In this document: one piece after another, positions 1-13,676 of the stretch | Layout of the letters: each line of letters begins with the position of its first letter | Position numbering within the stretch: position 1 is the stretch's first letter | Source: Anaeramoeba flamelloides | Taxonomy: Eukaryota > Metamonada > Anaeramoebidae | NCBI GenBank assembly: GCA_027625915.1 | Contig: JANTQA010000051.1 | Coordinates: 1,364,501 to 1,428,500 of the forward strand | Length of the DNA stretch: 64,000 nucleotides | Direction: 5' to 3' | Program-made: the position numbers and the translations under genes | Notes under the pieces: generated by a model | Told to the model about the DNA's origin: nothing | The model's database searches: none | The model's input: the letters and a program-made list of their open reading frames with translations, nothing else

Positions 1-440
1 TTTGCTTCACCAAATTGAGTTCTCAAAGAGGTAGTTTGTAATTAGTGTATTTGATTGAAAAAAGTAAAGGAAATTGAAAATGCAGTGGAAATTTTTCCCA
101 TTTAAAATTCAAATATCAGGATTTCAAAATTTCATGATCTTCATACTTTGTACATGATTTTCGATAAAAAGAATGAAAAAAACATTATAAAGATCAAAAT
201 GATACTACACCATACCTTTGTAATAAGGTAACTTTTTTGATACAGTTTAAAAATAAACAAACATTTGTTTGATCGAATAAAAAAAACTGTTTGACAAAAA
301 AGAGAAAAATAAAAAGTCAAACGAAAATGGTTATTGTTTTCAAGATAAGTTACAATTGAAACAAGTATTTGATAAGAAGAAATGGGAACCATTTTTCTCA
401 TTTTTTCTCAAAGCCATTTTCAAAAAAAAACGATTTGCTT
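1..440. other. AT-rich upstream region of the BRO1-domain gene
   Basis: I see no gene here. The only open stretch on the minus strand (141-401) is low-complexity, rich in Phe, Ile and Lys codons, and resembles nothing I know. The last 40 bases before the ATG at 441 are A- and T-rich and probably hold the 5' untranslated region. No promoter motif can be named. Confidence 0.5.
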
Positions 441-1538
441 ATGTTTTTTCAATTTCGAATCCCAAAAACAAAAGAAACAAATTTTTCCAAATGCTTTAAA
501 ACGGAAAAAGACACAATGACCAAACTGAGATCGATGAACAAAATAAGATCTGATCTCACAAGGACTGATAAGATGCAAGCTGGAGAACTTATTGAGTCGA
601 TTGGGTTGTATTTGCCATATCTGAATTCTTTAATTAACAATTGCAGCAAGAGTCTTCCGAAAAAGAAGATCAAAAAATACCCTGCTATGCACTGGACGAG
701 TTCTATTCATCACAAAAATGGGTATTTCACATTTTGGGCGAGAGAGGAAAACCTTCTTTCTGGCTTGCTGTTAGAGAGGATCTTTACGCTGTGTGTTCTC
801 GGTTTCACATATTTGAACCGAATCCATTACTTGGCAAATGAATGCGAGGACTATTCAACGATCGAGCAGACAGTGCACACAAATGCACAAGCCGCGTACC
901 AAATCTTTTTGCTTGTGAGTGCAGAACTGGAAACGGTTACGTGGAAGCCCACAACGTACCCACACGAGATGTCCAAGAACTATATTTCTGCTGTCCTGGA
1001 TTATTGTCATCTCGTCTCCCAAGAAATTTACATTTATTCCCCATCAAACACAAGCACGGAGGTCAACAACAGACCGCACATTGCCAAAATCGCCGTGGGT
1101 TGTAAGGAATTGTATCGATCAGCAATTAAGCATCTTGAAACTAAGCGCACGGAAAAAGAGGACATCAACCCAAATTTTTTGCATTTCCTCGCTACCAAAG
1201 AAAAAATCGTGCAGGCATATTCGCTTCGCCTTTTGGCTGTTGAGCAATACAAAAACTCTGCAATTGGGGCAGCTATAGGAATCTTGATCGAGGGAGACAA
1301 GCATTTAAATGATCTACAGCCTCCCCTTTATGGGGATTATGGTAAGGCAATGAAAGTTTATATCCCTCAAGTTAAAACAGATTTTGAAAAGCTACTCAAA
1401 TCGTGGGAAAATGAAAATGAGACTATTTACTTTGAGAAGATTACTGCTTATTATCCAGATAAAAATCCTTTAGAAGCAATCAAAATACATGTCCCAATTG
1501 AATACCCTTTACCAGAAGCATTAGATTTTAAACTATAA
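441..1538 (+). CDS. BRO1-domain protein (BROX/ALIX N-terminal type)
   Basis: Single-exon gene of 365 residues. BRO1 domains are banana-shaped helical scaffolds that bind ESCRT-III (CHMP4/Snf7) at endosomes. The protein opens MFFQFRIPKTKETNF, matching the usual start of a BRO1 domain, so I chose the ATG at 441; the frame is open upstream to 369 but has no earlier ATG. The middle has the helical pattern of the family (AQAAYQIFLLVSAEL near residue 150, then KIAVGCKELYRSAIKHL and KEKIVQAYSLRLLAVEQYK), followed by IGAAIGILIEGDKHL and the late proline-rich LPEAL. At about 365 residues it is almost only the domain (usually 360-390), so it resembles BROX more than ALIX. It lacks the C-terminal CAAX box of animal BROX. 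Base composition is clearly less AT-rich than the flanks between about 640 and 1330. Family call firm; exact orthology uncertain. Confidence 0.85.
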   Translation: MFFQFRIPKTKETNFSKCFKTEKDTMTKLRSMNKIRSDLTRTDKMQAGELIESIGLYLPYLNSLINNCSKSLPKKKIKKYPAMHWTSSIHHKNGYFTFWAREENLLSGLLLERIFTLCVLGFTYLNRIHYLANECEDYSTIEQTVHTNAQAAYQIFLLVSAELETVTWKPTTYPHEMSKNYISAVLDYCHLVSQEIYIYSPSNTSTEVNNRPHIAKIAVGCKELYRSAIKHLETKRTEKEDINPNFLHFLATKEKIVQAYSLRLLAVEQYKNSAIGAAIGILIEGDKHLNDLQPPLYGDYGKAMKVYIPQVKTDFEKLLKSWENENETIYFEKITAYYPDKNPLEAIKIHVPIEYPLPEALDFKL

Positions 1539-3820
1539 TTGATTCCTTTTTTTTTTTTTTCTGAGTTTTTTTTTGTTTCAATTGGTTTACTGTTTTTCAC
1601 ATTCAATTGAGTGTGACACAAGGTTTTAAAAAAAAAATTTGAGAAAATTGTTCATGGGTCATTCATTTATTTACTATTAAATGTTTTTAATTGATAACTT
1701 AATAAAATGCATCGATAATACTTGAATGTTTTATTATACAATAAAAATTTATTATGTTTTTTTCTTTTTATTTAACCTTTCTTTTTTTTCTTTTTTTTTT
1801 TTTTTGTTTTACAGTTCGAGTAGAAAAGCTTTTTGAATTTTGACAAATAAAAAAAAATTGAATATTACCTTTTGAATAATTTTTACACTCTTTTTTTTTT
1901 CAAAAATATCTATTCAAAACGAACAAAAATCGTCTACTATTAAACGACAATTAATTTTTTATGATGATATTTAGGCAATTATCGCTTTTTTTAGACAATT
2001 TTAAGATATTATCAATTATTTGTAATATCAAGATTTTTTAAACATTATCTGATTTTATAATATTAATCACGATTTTGATAACTTTATTATGTTTATTTTT
2101 ACTTTATAATCAATTGAAAGAGAGATCCTGAAATTAAGGAATAAAAAAGATTTCCAAAATAAAAGAAAAAAATAGAAAAATTAATAAAAATATTTTCAAT
2201 TTATTTATTCATAAACAGATAACTTAATTTTTTAATAAGCACTTAAATAAAAAAAAAATAAATTTTACTTTAAGTGGTAGTTTGTCATTTGTAAATTTTA
2301 TTAAGATAAAAAAAAGCGAATTTTATTTTTTTCTCATTTTTTTCACTGAGAAGGTATCTCTTTTTATGGGAGAGAAGAGTTTCAAAGGAAAAAGATCAAG
2401 TATTTAATTTCTAATTATAAGACACAAAAACAAGAAATATCATGTAAAGCTTGAAAAAAAAAAACCAAAATGTAAATGTAAAAATTATCAAAAGGCTAAA
2501 GGTAAAAATCTGATCAGAAGAGAAATAAAAAATTACATAATTTAAATATAGAATAGTACTGAGAATACATTATCAATTATCAAATTGAATTAAATTCATC
2601 TAAATTACCGTGAATGTGATTTCAGATGATTATTATATTAATATCCTTTATTTTTATTTTTAATTTTATCAGTTGATTCTTTCAAAAACTTTTAAACTTT
2701 TCCATTTTTTTCTTTCCATTTTTTTCTTTTTTATCAATCTTTTTTATGAATCAATTTTAACAATAAAAATTATTTGTATATATTATTTCTATGAATAATC
2801 GTGGAAAATTTGATTTTTCCGCATAAATTCTTTTTCAGAAAATAAAGTATACGTTCATCACTGGTGTAATTTACAACTTTTCAATAATAATAATAATAAC
2901 TTTTTTTTTTTTTAAAGTTGAGTAAGATATTGTTTGAATTAATCTCTAAATATCTGAAAAAAAAAAGACAAATTGATGAAAAAAATGGATTTTGCTAAAA
3001 TTATTTTGAACTTTCAAAAATCTCTTTTTTAAACAAAGAAATAAATTGAAATATTTCTCAATAAAAAATAATTAATAAATTAAGAATTAAAGGAAAGAAT
3101 GATTAATAATCTATTTCATAATATTATTAATTGAACAATAATATAAAAATACATTCAGTTTAGAATGTTTATGAAGACTAAGTGAATTCACTCTTTGGAT
3201 TTTTAATAACAAATTTCATCATATTAAAAACCCCACAGTAAAAGATAAAGTGTTTTAACTCATGATTTTTTTTTTTTTTTATTAAAAAATAAAGTTCCCT
3301 TTGTTTGTGATATTATTATTATTTTGTTTTTAAAAATTTGAACATTTAAATTAATTTTCCATATGAAAAATTTCATAACATTAAATAATAGTCTATATTA
3401 ACAAACATAAAGAAAAAATACAAAATGCACAAAATTATCAATGAGAATGAAATCAATTAATCTTCAAAATGATCAAAAAACAACAACTATCCTCAGTGTT
3501 TCATTACTTTATTAATTACTTTGTTAGTAATTGGTAGGTAAGAAACATAAGAGCTAGTAAAAAGAATGAAAAAATTCAAATAAAAAAGTCAAACTTTTTG
3601 AAACAAAAATAAAATTTATTACATTTTAATGAGAGTCTTACCTAAAAACATTAGAAAACCATTTAAACATTTGGAAGTGAACAAAAAAAACATATTTGTT
3701 CTCAAACATATAAAAATAAAACCTGAAATAAAAATCAATTAAAGTTCATTTTTTTTAAAATCTTTTTCTTCAAATTTTGAATTATTTCCATATTCAAAAA
3801 AATAAAGTCTTCGTTCTTTG
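1539..3820. other. Intergenic region, no gene seen
   Basis: About 2.3 kb of very AT-rich DNA with many A and T homopolymers. An AATAAA-like run near 1700 could serve the BRO1 gene's 3' end. I find no open frame of note, no RNA gene and no inverted repeat with convincing ends. It must contain the CNOT10 promoter just before 3821. Confidence 0.5.
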
Positions 3821-6800
3821 ATGGATTTAGCTCACCGTCTGTTTACACAAAAAAAATACAATGAAGCGTCTCAACAAATCTCGACATTACTTGAAAAAAC
3901 AAGTGGGAACAATAAAAAAATTGTCAAGTTAAAAAGCCATCTTGCGCTTTGTGACTATATGAAGACAGGATGCACACAACCAGAAGAATATTTAGAAACA
4001 CTAAATGGAATTGCTAAACAATTCTCAAAAGATCTAACAACAGCTGATTTAGGCTATGTGATTTATAACCAAGCGATCGTCAATTACCAATTAAAAAGAT
4101 ATCAAAGGGCAGCAACCCAATTGGAGTCCTTACGAAAAAATGTCGGTTCGTTAGATCCTTATTTAGGCTTTGAAGCAACATACCTTTTATTAAAATTGTC
4201 AATCGAGAACAACCATATTTCACAATCAAACGAATTAATTTCGTTGATTGAAAACCAATTTTTCCAGACAAACACCAAAAATAATCAAAAAAATTCTGGA
4301 TTACAAACAAGAAACCAAAACAAAAATAGGCAACGACTATTAATGCTTAAAATTAAACTTTCTTTGTGTTGTTCTGAACATAACAAAGCAGAGTTATTTG
4401 TAAACCAATTACAAGAAATTAAAAATAGAAATTTAGAACAACAAAGTAACTTGTTTTATTTTTTTTTCCTTTTTTCAATTTTTTCATTTTTTTTTTTAGT
4501 CTCTGTCTTTTTTCTTTTTTTTTTTTATTATCGTTCTTCTTTTATTCAAGTAGAAAGAAAACGATCCTTTATTTCAATTTCATTTGAAACGCAAATTTTT
4601 TTGATTCAAGCCAAGCAATTAATTGAAAAAAATTGAGATTCCTTTTTTATTTTTATCCTTTTCCTTTTTGAAACAAAACACAAAAAAAAAATTTGAATAT
4701 ATTTTAATAAAGTAATATGCTCTTCACTTTTTCTTTTTGTTTTTAAAAAATAGAAATGTAAAGTGTTTGGCTTTTTATTGGCTAAAAAAATGATCGAAAC
4801 TATTTTGTTTTTTGTCTGTACTTTTCAAATTTCCAAGATTTTTTTTCTTTTTCATTTTAATAATCGAAAGATTCAGATCTCTAAGAGTGTCACACAATTG
4901 TTAATTGTACATTCAATTTTTGGGTTTGCAAAATAGGGAAGTGGTTTGAATTGTCATGTGTTAATAAAAAAAGTAATAAGGTTTTTTATGTAATTACAAG
5001 AGCAGACATTTTTCTTTTTTATATTGCAAGAATTGTTAAAAAAATAAATAAGGTGCTTCATTTTCGAATCTTAACATGGGACTTTTGGCAATTGTTGATT
5101 ATACTATTCGTTGAAAAATTAATTGAACAAAATTTTCATTTCTCTAACAGAAAGGTATTTTTAATATCTTTGGGAAAACCCAACCCTTTAATATCATAGA
5201 TTTGATATCTTATTCTAATAAAATTTTGAATTTGAATAAATGGGATTGATAAAATAATATTTTTTTTTTTTGGAAAGAGAATTCAAAAAAAATTTGTTCA
5301 ATTTATTTTTCAACAAACAGCACCATTAAAATAATGACAATTAGAGAAATTTTATCCAAATTAAAATTTAAAATTAAGTACTTAAGGGAGCGCTCTAAAT
5401 GAATTCTTCAGATACATTACAAATGCTATCCTTTCATTTTGGTAAAGTTAAAATGGTCTTTAATTCACAGATTAACATCAATAAATTTTGTGAAAAAATT
5501 GCTTTTTTTTTGTTTTTATTTTTTGATCTATTGTAAATACCCACAAACCACAACGTAGTAATGAAGAGTGGCATTGGTTTACTGGAGAAGAATATTGAAA
5601 TTTACTGATTTATTAGTACATTTGTAATAATAATCGACTTTTATGAAAAATAATCAGATTTAATTAAGCTTTAGATGAATTTTACTGGGTGATTAGTACA
5701 AAAGTACGAATAACTGATTTAAATGAAAAAAACCAAATTGGACTAATATCTTCTTAGGTGTGTATTTTTAAGGTCTTGTTAATTGAGGTTTTAGAGTAGA
5801 ACAAAAAATAAAAACGAAAAAAAAACGCCAAAAAACACCATTTTATAAAATACTTTATTTTCGTATTTGGATAAAAGATCGTCTCAAACTTGAACTTGAT
5901 ATAAAATGAAGGTTTTTGTAATTTTATATTCAAAATTAATTTGGAACAGACTTTCTTAATGCAAGATCAAAAAATACTTTATTAATTAAATCAGAAAGGG
6001 GATTTTTGGGTTTTAAAATTCTTATACAAAAGGTCAAAACTAAAAGTTTTAATGATCCATCCACCAAATTGTTTGATTTGAAATATTAAAAAATTGTTTA
6101 GAAACTTTTGAGGAATGTTTTGCTTTTTCACTTTTTGAAAAATTATTCGAAATTTTTTATTTGTTAATTTACAAAATATTTAATAAAGGCGTAATTGTGT
6201 GCCCTGCCTTTCAGGTATACATTTATAAATAGTTAGTATTATTCAATTAATGGGAATTGTAATTTAGATAACTTTCATAAACAAATTGTAAAATTATTCA
6301 AAATTTCATTTAAAAAGACTTAGTGTTTTGGTGTGAAGAAGCTTATTGTTTTACAAAGTAAAAAATAAATTCTTTGAAAAAAGTGGTTTGAAATTAACAA
6401 ATAAAAACCCCTTTTTAGCTCAAGATTACAAGTCAGACTTGTTGAAAAGTAATTTAATAAAAATTGTTTATTTAATTCGTATATTATCTCATATTATGTT
6501 TATTGTGAAATACTAAAGAAAGTGTTATAATATCTTTTATTATTAAAGTAGCTGAGTGTATAAAAATAAAAATAATTCAATTTTTGAATCATTTTTTTTT
6601 TAATTTTATTACTTTTAATTAATTATTCACACCTTTATTTTATTATTATACATTTAAAAAATTGGGATGGTTGTTGTTACGTTCCATTCAAATCTTGAAT
6701 TTTTTACTCGATTAAAAATGAAAAAGTAACATGAGTAATTGTTTTAAAAAAAATAATTTGAAAGGCCAATGCCAACGTTCTTTTAAATACAATTAATTTG

Positions 6801-8483
6801 GTATTTATTTAAAAAAAAAATCACATTCTTTCTAAAAATTTATTAATATCTTATTTTTCTTGGTAAAAAATAAAATGTTTCCAAATTAATCTCTTGAAAT
6901 TTACAACAATCACTCTTTTTTTTTATAAATTTATTATTTTATTTTATTTTTATTTAATAATATTAATAGAAGAAAACCAAATAGAAAAATTAAATGGAAA
7001 AGAGCTTTTGAAAGAAAATTTATGTTTAAATATGATGAGGTGTAAAATTGAGAATTCAAAGATGAATTTAGAAGAAGCTAAAAATAATTTATGGGGATTG
7101 AGTAAAATGGTGGGTAATTTAAAAACCGAAGAAAGGGATCAATCAGAGTTTTGGTCATCATTTTATAACAATTTAGGATGTGTCGAATTAAAGAATAATA
7201 AGCCGGGTTCTGCATTATTTTATTTTAAAAAGGCATTACTAGCAAATTCACAAATTTGTAAAAATGAAAAAACTGTTAATAATTTTTCAAAAGATAAAAG
7301 AAGTGAAATAATGTATAACACGGGCTTGTGTTTAATTTTACTTGAAAAGCCACAAAATGCATTTCAATTTTTCCAAGGTGCATTGGTATGCTTATACAAT
7401 AGGCCCAAAGTGTGGATAAGATTAGCAGAGTGCTGTTTATTGGAGCATTTTAGATTAATCAAGGACAAGGAACAAGTGGGCAGTCTGAACCGTTTGGTGA
7501 AAAAGGTCATCGGGCAGGGTCAATCGAGAACAGTTATACTCCAAACTGGAATTGGACCAAATGACGGGTTGAATATTCATGAGGAATCGGTTAGCTTTGA
7601 AGATATTGTATCAAGTAACGTTGGTGATTTGCAATTCCATGGAATACCTGTCCAATCAATGAGTTTAGATTATGCTTCAAAGGCGGCTTCAAATTCCATA
7701 TTAATTTCTGAAAAATTATTAAAAATAATAAATAATCAAAATCAAAAAACTTCAACAACAAGCAATAATAATAAAAACTCAAAAATTGATGAAAATAATA
7801 AAACTCAAAAGAATGAATTCAAAAATGGAAATGACAACAAAAACGAAAACGAAAAACAAAAAAATAAAGAAAAAACCAACATCAATCACACAAATTTAAA
7901 TACATTAAAAAATGGGAAAACAAATATTGATCTTGACAACTTATCAAAAAATGATCAAAGTTTAAAACAAGACCTCGAGCATGGATTATTATTATTAAGT
8001 TATATTTCTTTATGTTGCCAAAACCCTGTCACGGCTTTATCAAGTGCCAAAATGTTATTAAATTATAATCCAGACCCCTATAGAGAATATTTGGCAAACA
8101 TTTATGCTGCAGAAGCCTGTTGTTTATTAAATAATCCAAATTTAGCTAAAGAATATATCTCCCAAACCTTACAAAAAAGAAGATACCAAGTTGAAAAGTT
8201 ATTTAAGGGGCCAAAAAATTTAAAAATCATGTCGCCGAAAGAATATGAATCAGATTGGTCAGACTGCGTAACGCTTCTAAATCTCGCATTTGTTTTGATT
8301 TTGCAAAATGATATACAGACGGCATCGGAATATATAAAACAAGCTTCTAGAATGTTTCCCAATTCCCCTCTTGTTTTATTATCATGTGTATACCTTGAAC
8401 TTTCCAATGGAAATAACCAAAATGCTTTAGAATTATTAAAAAGCTGCCATGCTTTTTATCCTTTAGAAAATTCACAAAAATAA
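3821..8483 (+). CDS. CNOT10: CCR4-NOT transcription complex subunit 10 (CNOT10)
   Basis: Two exons, 3821-4445 and 6970-8483, give 712 residues (human CNOT10 is 744). CNOT10 is a TPR scaffold that pairs with CNOT11 in the CCR4-NOT deadenylase complex. The first exon carries TPR helices with YNQAIVNYQLKRY (about residue 82), the counterpart of the human YNQAVILYHL block. The second carries NNLGCVELKNNKPGSALFYF, then IMYNTGLCLILLEKPQNAF, WIRLAECCLLEH and, after an Asn/Lys-rich linker, NIYAAEACCLL and VYLELSNGN, all in the family order. The junction CAACAAA|GTAACT...TAATAG|AAGAAAAC keeps phase 1. The open frame running past 4445 turns into a Phe-rich T-tract and is read as intron. The frame has a TTG at 3818; the ATG at 3821 is the start. 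The 2,524-base intron is the oddity. Confidence 0.93.
4446..6969 (+). other. Long CNOT10 intron (2,524 bases)
   Basis: Starts GTAACT and ends TTAATAG, with matching exon phases. It is more than ten times longer than the short introns in this window. It holds a fold-back at about 5097-5330 and otherwise AT-rich sequence. A small open frame (4951-5199) overlaps the fold-back and is not a credible exon. Confidence 0.75.
5097..5332. repeat. Fold-back repeat, family L, in CNOT10 intron
   Basis: A segment with GTTGAAAAATTAATTGAACA near 5110 recurs inverted near 5300 (TTGTTCAATTTATTTTTCAAC), so about 50 bases can pair across a roughly 110-base loop. A direct relative lies at about 59034-59090 in the RPT5 intron (TTGTTGAAAAATAAACTGAA). 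It is therefore a dispersed sequence and not CNOT10 coding. Ends are not clear. Confidence 0.45.
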
Positions 8484-10984
8484 TGAAAAAAACAGAGACT
8501 ATTTGAAAAGTTTTCATTTTTATTGTTTTTGTTATTATTTTTTTGTTTTTTGTTATAAAATTTTTATTTTTCTTATTAAATTTTGTTTTTTTATTTTGTA
8601 CTAATTGCTTTAAGGATTATTGACATAAAAAAAAATAATAAATATGGATTATTCCAAATAAGTAATGAAATAATAATAATAATTTGTCAAGGGAATAACA
8701 TAAAAGTTTTGAAAATCTAAAATTACAAAAGGTAGTTCACAAAAGATGATACATTTTTTTTAAAAATTTCATAAAAAAACATCTTTGTATGTGGAGATAT
8801 TCTTTAGTTGTCAATACCAAATTAAGTGAAATTCTTCATACCTATTAAATCAGTATCTCTTCCAATTATTTCATAATATTGTTTATTAAAATATTTCAAA
8901 AAAATGAAAAAAAAAAATAAACACTTTTTTTGGAGAAAGCGAGGAACATCCAATTTTGATAAAAAAAACTGGGCAATAAGATAATGGTACAAATGATTTT
9001 TTAAACAATAAAATACAGTTCAAAGCTTTTCCATTCTATTGAAGATTTTATTGAGATTAAACAAGTTATAAAAATGATTTTATTGATCAAAGAGAAAAAA
9101 ATAATAAACAATTTCCAGATAAAAAAAATATCATATGTCTTGATTTAGAGGAAAAATATTTTTTTAAAGGATTTGTTTTAATCGATATATAAACATTTAA
9201 ATTTTATTAGAATATTGTTAATCCCATCTTTTGATTCATATTTTTGGCTCAACAAACCCCCAGAATCTTTTGATAAAAATTGAAAAAAAATCAAAATATT
9301 TTTGAACCCAAATAGATTCCATGTATCTTTGTGAAAAAAATCAAATAAAAATATAAAATAAAAATAAAAACAGAAGAATCAATAGAAAAAAGATTAAAAC
9401 CAAAAAAATAAAGAAAGAAAAAGGTGAAAAGTAGTCTATAATAACTAATTGTATAAAAACTAAAAAAAAAAAAACACGTTAGGGTTTGGGTTAATAACTG
9501 TCGAAATCACCTCCACAATACTTTTGTTTAAAAATTTTGTTAATTATAATTTAAAATGGTAGTAGGTCGTTTTATTTTCTCGTTGTTTTTTTCTTGTTGA
9601 TCTAATATGTAATTTGTATCTTGATAGTTTTTACACTTTTTTTTTTTTTTTTTTTTCAATTTTCTTAACAACTGTACTTCACGATTTCATAATTTATCAG
9701 TCATCGCTTCTTTTTTTGATTATAACATGTAAGTAGGGTTAGATCCCGAATTAATGAAGACTGGTTAAAAATCTTTATTAACTTTGTTTTAACAATTACG
9801 TCATAATTATTTCTTCACGGTATTTTTTTTAGGTGACGCATCTTGTAAAATAAAAGACAAATATTTTTTCAAAAATTAATTACTAACAATTCTGTTATAC
9901 TAGAAAAAATCTTTTATATGGGTACTATACTTTTAAAATATACTCTTTTTGTTGAAAATTCCTTCCGTGGCCAATAAAATGCATTTTTTGGCCAGTTACT
10001 GGAGAACTTTTTCAAATGAAATCTAAAATATTTGAATAAATTATAACCAATCTTGAACGAAATTATTTTGATCACGGGGGTAGTATATTATTTATTAGAA
10101 TTTTTGAACTTTTGAAACTTATTGAAATTTTTGTAATTTTATTTTGACTAAAAAAAAATTTGTTCAAAAAAAATCTTATACTGGTTATAAATTATTGAAT
10201 TCGAATTCCTTTTTAAAATAGTTGAAGTAATTTAATAGCTAATGTATAGATATATATTTTTTTTCGAATATTTTGATGAATGACTTGAATAATATATTCT
10301 TTTTGTTTTTTTAACATTTTAACAAAACATCTTTTTTTCTTTTTTTTTTTGATAATGTTCTTTATCTTGTTTTTATGTTAGGTTCAATTAATCTTGTAAT
10401 AAAGATATTAATTTTTTTTTCCAAAAAAAAAAAAAAAAAAACAAACAGAAATCAGTAAGTGAATACATATAAAGGAAATACAGAAGGCAAAAAAATAGAA
10501 AACAATAAATATTTTGAATATTCAATTTATAATTAATTAAAAACTTTACTTTAATCTTGAATTGAAATAAATAAATAATAAAAAAATGACTGGATTTAAA
10601 AATAATAAAAATAAATGAATAGTGATTTTATTTCAAAATTGATTTTACAAATAATAATAACAAGATATTTCATAAAGATAAAATTTACTTTTTTTAAAAT
10701 AAATTTTTCTATTTAAGAATTGAGAATTAAAAAACAAAAAATAAAACAAAATTAAATTATAGAATAAAATGATAAAACATTAAACACATTAAAAAAGAAT
10801 AAAATAAAAACAACGAATATATTATAACAGATAAATATGTTAAACAGCGTATTACAATTTTAGAAATTTCTAAACTTTATAATAACATCAATAAAAACGA
10901 ATAATTTTTAAAGAATAATAATAGTGGTGGTGGTAGAGGCGATAATAATAATAACAATAACAAAAACAATATTAATAACAATAC
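8484..10984. other. Convergent intergenic region
   Basis: About 2.5 kb between the 3' ends of CNOT10 (+) and the RGS-DUF547 gene (-). It is AT-rich with A/T homopolymers (for example A runs near 10424-10440 and T runs near 9640). A short GT-rich stretch at 10925-10940 and AAT/AAC triplets up to 10980 lie just past the RGS-DUF547 stop codon. No gene, RNA or element recognised. Confidence 0.5.
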
Positions 10985-12295
10985 TTAATTCATAAATTTT
11001 CTTAATAATGTCGCTTTATGATCAAAGGTAATTTGTTGGGTTGAATTATTTTTATTAGAATATTTTATTGTGTATGGATTTTTTTTATTCAACTGAAAAT
11101 TTGTATTTAATTGATGATTAATCCAATCAAAGATATTACCATCGGATTGGAAATCATTATCATACATATTAAATATATATGGCAGAAATATTTTATTTTT
11201 ATTTTGATTTGTTTTAACTAAAGGTTGCAAAACTTTTTTGGTAATTTTTTGCAATGCAGTTTGTAAATTCTTTTTATGATAGACTGTAATAAAAGAGGGA
11301 AAGGAATAATGATAGCAGAGGAAATGTATTCGAAGATCAATTTTTTTTAAAATTAAATCATTCAAATAATGTGGTTGGTTGTGAAAATATTTACGATTAT
11401 TATTTTTAGGGTCGCTATTACATCTTAATATTCCATGATAAATATCATTCAATGACAAATATTGTTGGTTTATTAAATACTTTGACTTTTTTAATAATTT
11501 CTCGTAATGAGCTTTATCCTTAGGAAAGCCATTAACGATAAAGCTATGTAGAACCATTGTATTATATAAGTTGATCCAAAATCTTAATTTATCATCTTCG
11601 TTTTTTAAGCAATTGAAATTCACATTTTGAAATTGTAAAGACAACTCCAAAAACCGACTAAATTGGATCGATTTCAAAATTTGTTTAACTTTAATTTGTT
11701 CTTTTCTAAAATTATAGTTTGAGTTGATTATATCCAATAGCATCACTAACAATTTTTCGCACAGTGTATCTGCCTGTTCCTTTTTGCCCTTGAAAAGGTT
11801 TTCTTCATTCAATGCCTTTGGTTTATTTTTTTTGTTTAAATGTTTTTTTAAATTGTTATGAATTAAATAACATTTTTTCGTATTAGTGTTCAAATTATAA
11901 TTTGAATCCTTTTGCAGATTTTCTGTCAAATTTTGATAAATGTCACTTTTCATAAATGAGCTCAATGAATTCCTATATAAATGTCTGTAAACTGTTTCTT
12001 GTGCTTGATCAAAGATTTTTAAAGAAAATTGTTTTTTAGAGATTTGATCAATAATTTTTTTCCGACATGAAAAGATAATATTGATTTCAAATAAAGACCC
12101 TGGTTTAATATATTTTAAATAAATGTTTTTTGCCTTTTTTTTCATTTTCTATTATTATTTAACAATTTTCATTTTTTTTTTTTTTTTTTAAATTAATTAG
12201 AGTTAAATTAGGAAAAATTGGAAATATAATATTTTGGATACATTAGTTGTTTAAAAAAGAAATGAATAAATAAAAAAAAAAGTAATATATCTAGT

Positions 12296-12332
<37 letters not shown>

Positions 12333-13630
12333 ATAAATAGATTTAATTTTGTTTCAGTTTTTTTTAAAAAAATAATAATAATTACCTTATAAGAGCAGAC
12401 GTGTGTCTTGTAATCTTTAACATCTTGAAAAAACATAATATTTTCTTGATTAAATTGTTTGCATAAAAATTCTTTAAAATAATCAAACGCTAAAGGTGTT
12501 GATAATAAGTTGTCGAGGGTTTTAATCGAGACATCAGATTGGTCTGAATAATGTAAATTATATTGATTTTGATTTTTTCGAATTCTTTTTAATCTAGTAT
12601 AATCGACACTATTGCTTTTTTTTTTTTTTTTTTTTTGTTGAGAATTTTGTTGCTGTAAATTATGAATATGATCATAGTCACTATTGGATCTGCAGTTTTT
12701 AAAATTCCTTTGTTGACTGATAATATTATTCATATTATTCATTTTATTATCGCAATTTTCAATTGATTTCCTTTCGATAAAATCAGGATTTGAATCACAA
12801 ATATTTAATTTTTGATTAGGATGTTTGCCATATTCGTAAAATAATTTTTTTAAATCAAGTGTTTTTCTTTTATCAATGTTGTCAATACTTGCATAGAATC
12901 CAATACTGTCGTTATTTATAAGGTTATTTTGCTGATTACATGATGGTTTAATGTTTTTTTCTGGTTTTAAATTTTCAAAATTTTCACATGAGGATATCTG
13001 AATTTCATCCAAACTATGACTTGAGTTTAAATTTTTTTTTTTTAAATTTGTTATTTTATTTTTGGTTTGGTTTGTTTGTTCAATTTTCTTCTTTTTCTTT
13101 TCTTTTTCTTGTTTTTTCTTGCTATTGCTATTAGTCAGGCTATTTTTGATTAATAGATCTTTATTTTCAAACTCTGAAGAGACTTGAAAGTATTCTTTAT
13201 AGTCAAAACCATCTAAAACATCGGATATTTCATGCCTTATCTTTTTGTTTTCCTTGATTAATTTTTCAATTTTGATTTGTATCAAATTTTGTCTTGTTCG
13301 TTCTCTAAAGAAGGTTGCTGTTGGGTTTTTCCTATTCCCCAATTCGAATGTTATTTTTTTGATTCGTTTGTCGATTTTTGTTACAACCTGTTTTAAATCT
13401 TCAATACTTTGATTTTGATCCAGTATTAATTGTATTCCTTTTTTTGTTTTTGTAGTTTTTTCAAAGTAAATTCTTGTTAGATTTTCTTCTTGTAATTTTG
13501 TTTTGGTTAAATCGCCCAATGTTTTTTGGAAATTTGTGATTTTATTTTTGAAAATTTTGATCTGGTTTTGATTTTTTTGTATTTTTTTGATTATTTTTTC
13601 TTTTTCTTCTTCTTCTTTATTTTGATTATT

Positions 13631-13676
<46 letters not shown>

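Noticed and set aside
4446-4636. Continuation of the first CNOT10 frame past 4445 as coding
   Set aside because: It turns into Phe-rich sequence from a T tract, and the GTAACT at 4446 joins in phase to 6970 to restore the family sequence.
4951-5199. 82-codon plus-strand frame in the CNOT10 intron
   Set aside because: It overlaps a fold-back repeat that also occurs in the RPT5 intron and has no ATG-led known domain.
6410-6480. tRNA-like stretch (TTTAGCTCAAGATTACAAGT)
   Set aside because: No B-box (GGTTCGANTCC-like) follows and no acceptor stem can be drawn.
9479-9496. Telomere-like GTTAGGGTTTGGGTTA
   Set aside because: A single occurrence of two related repeats, not an array; chance or relic.
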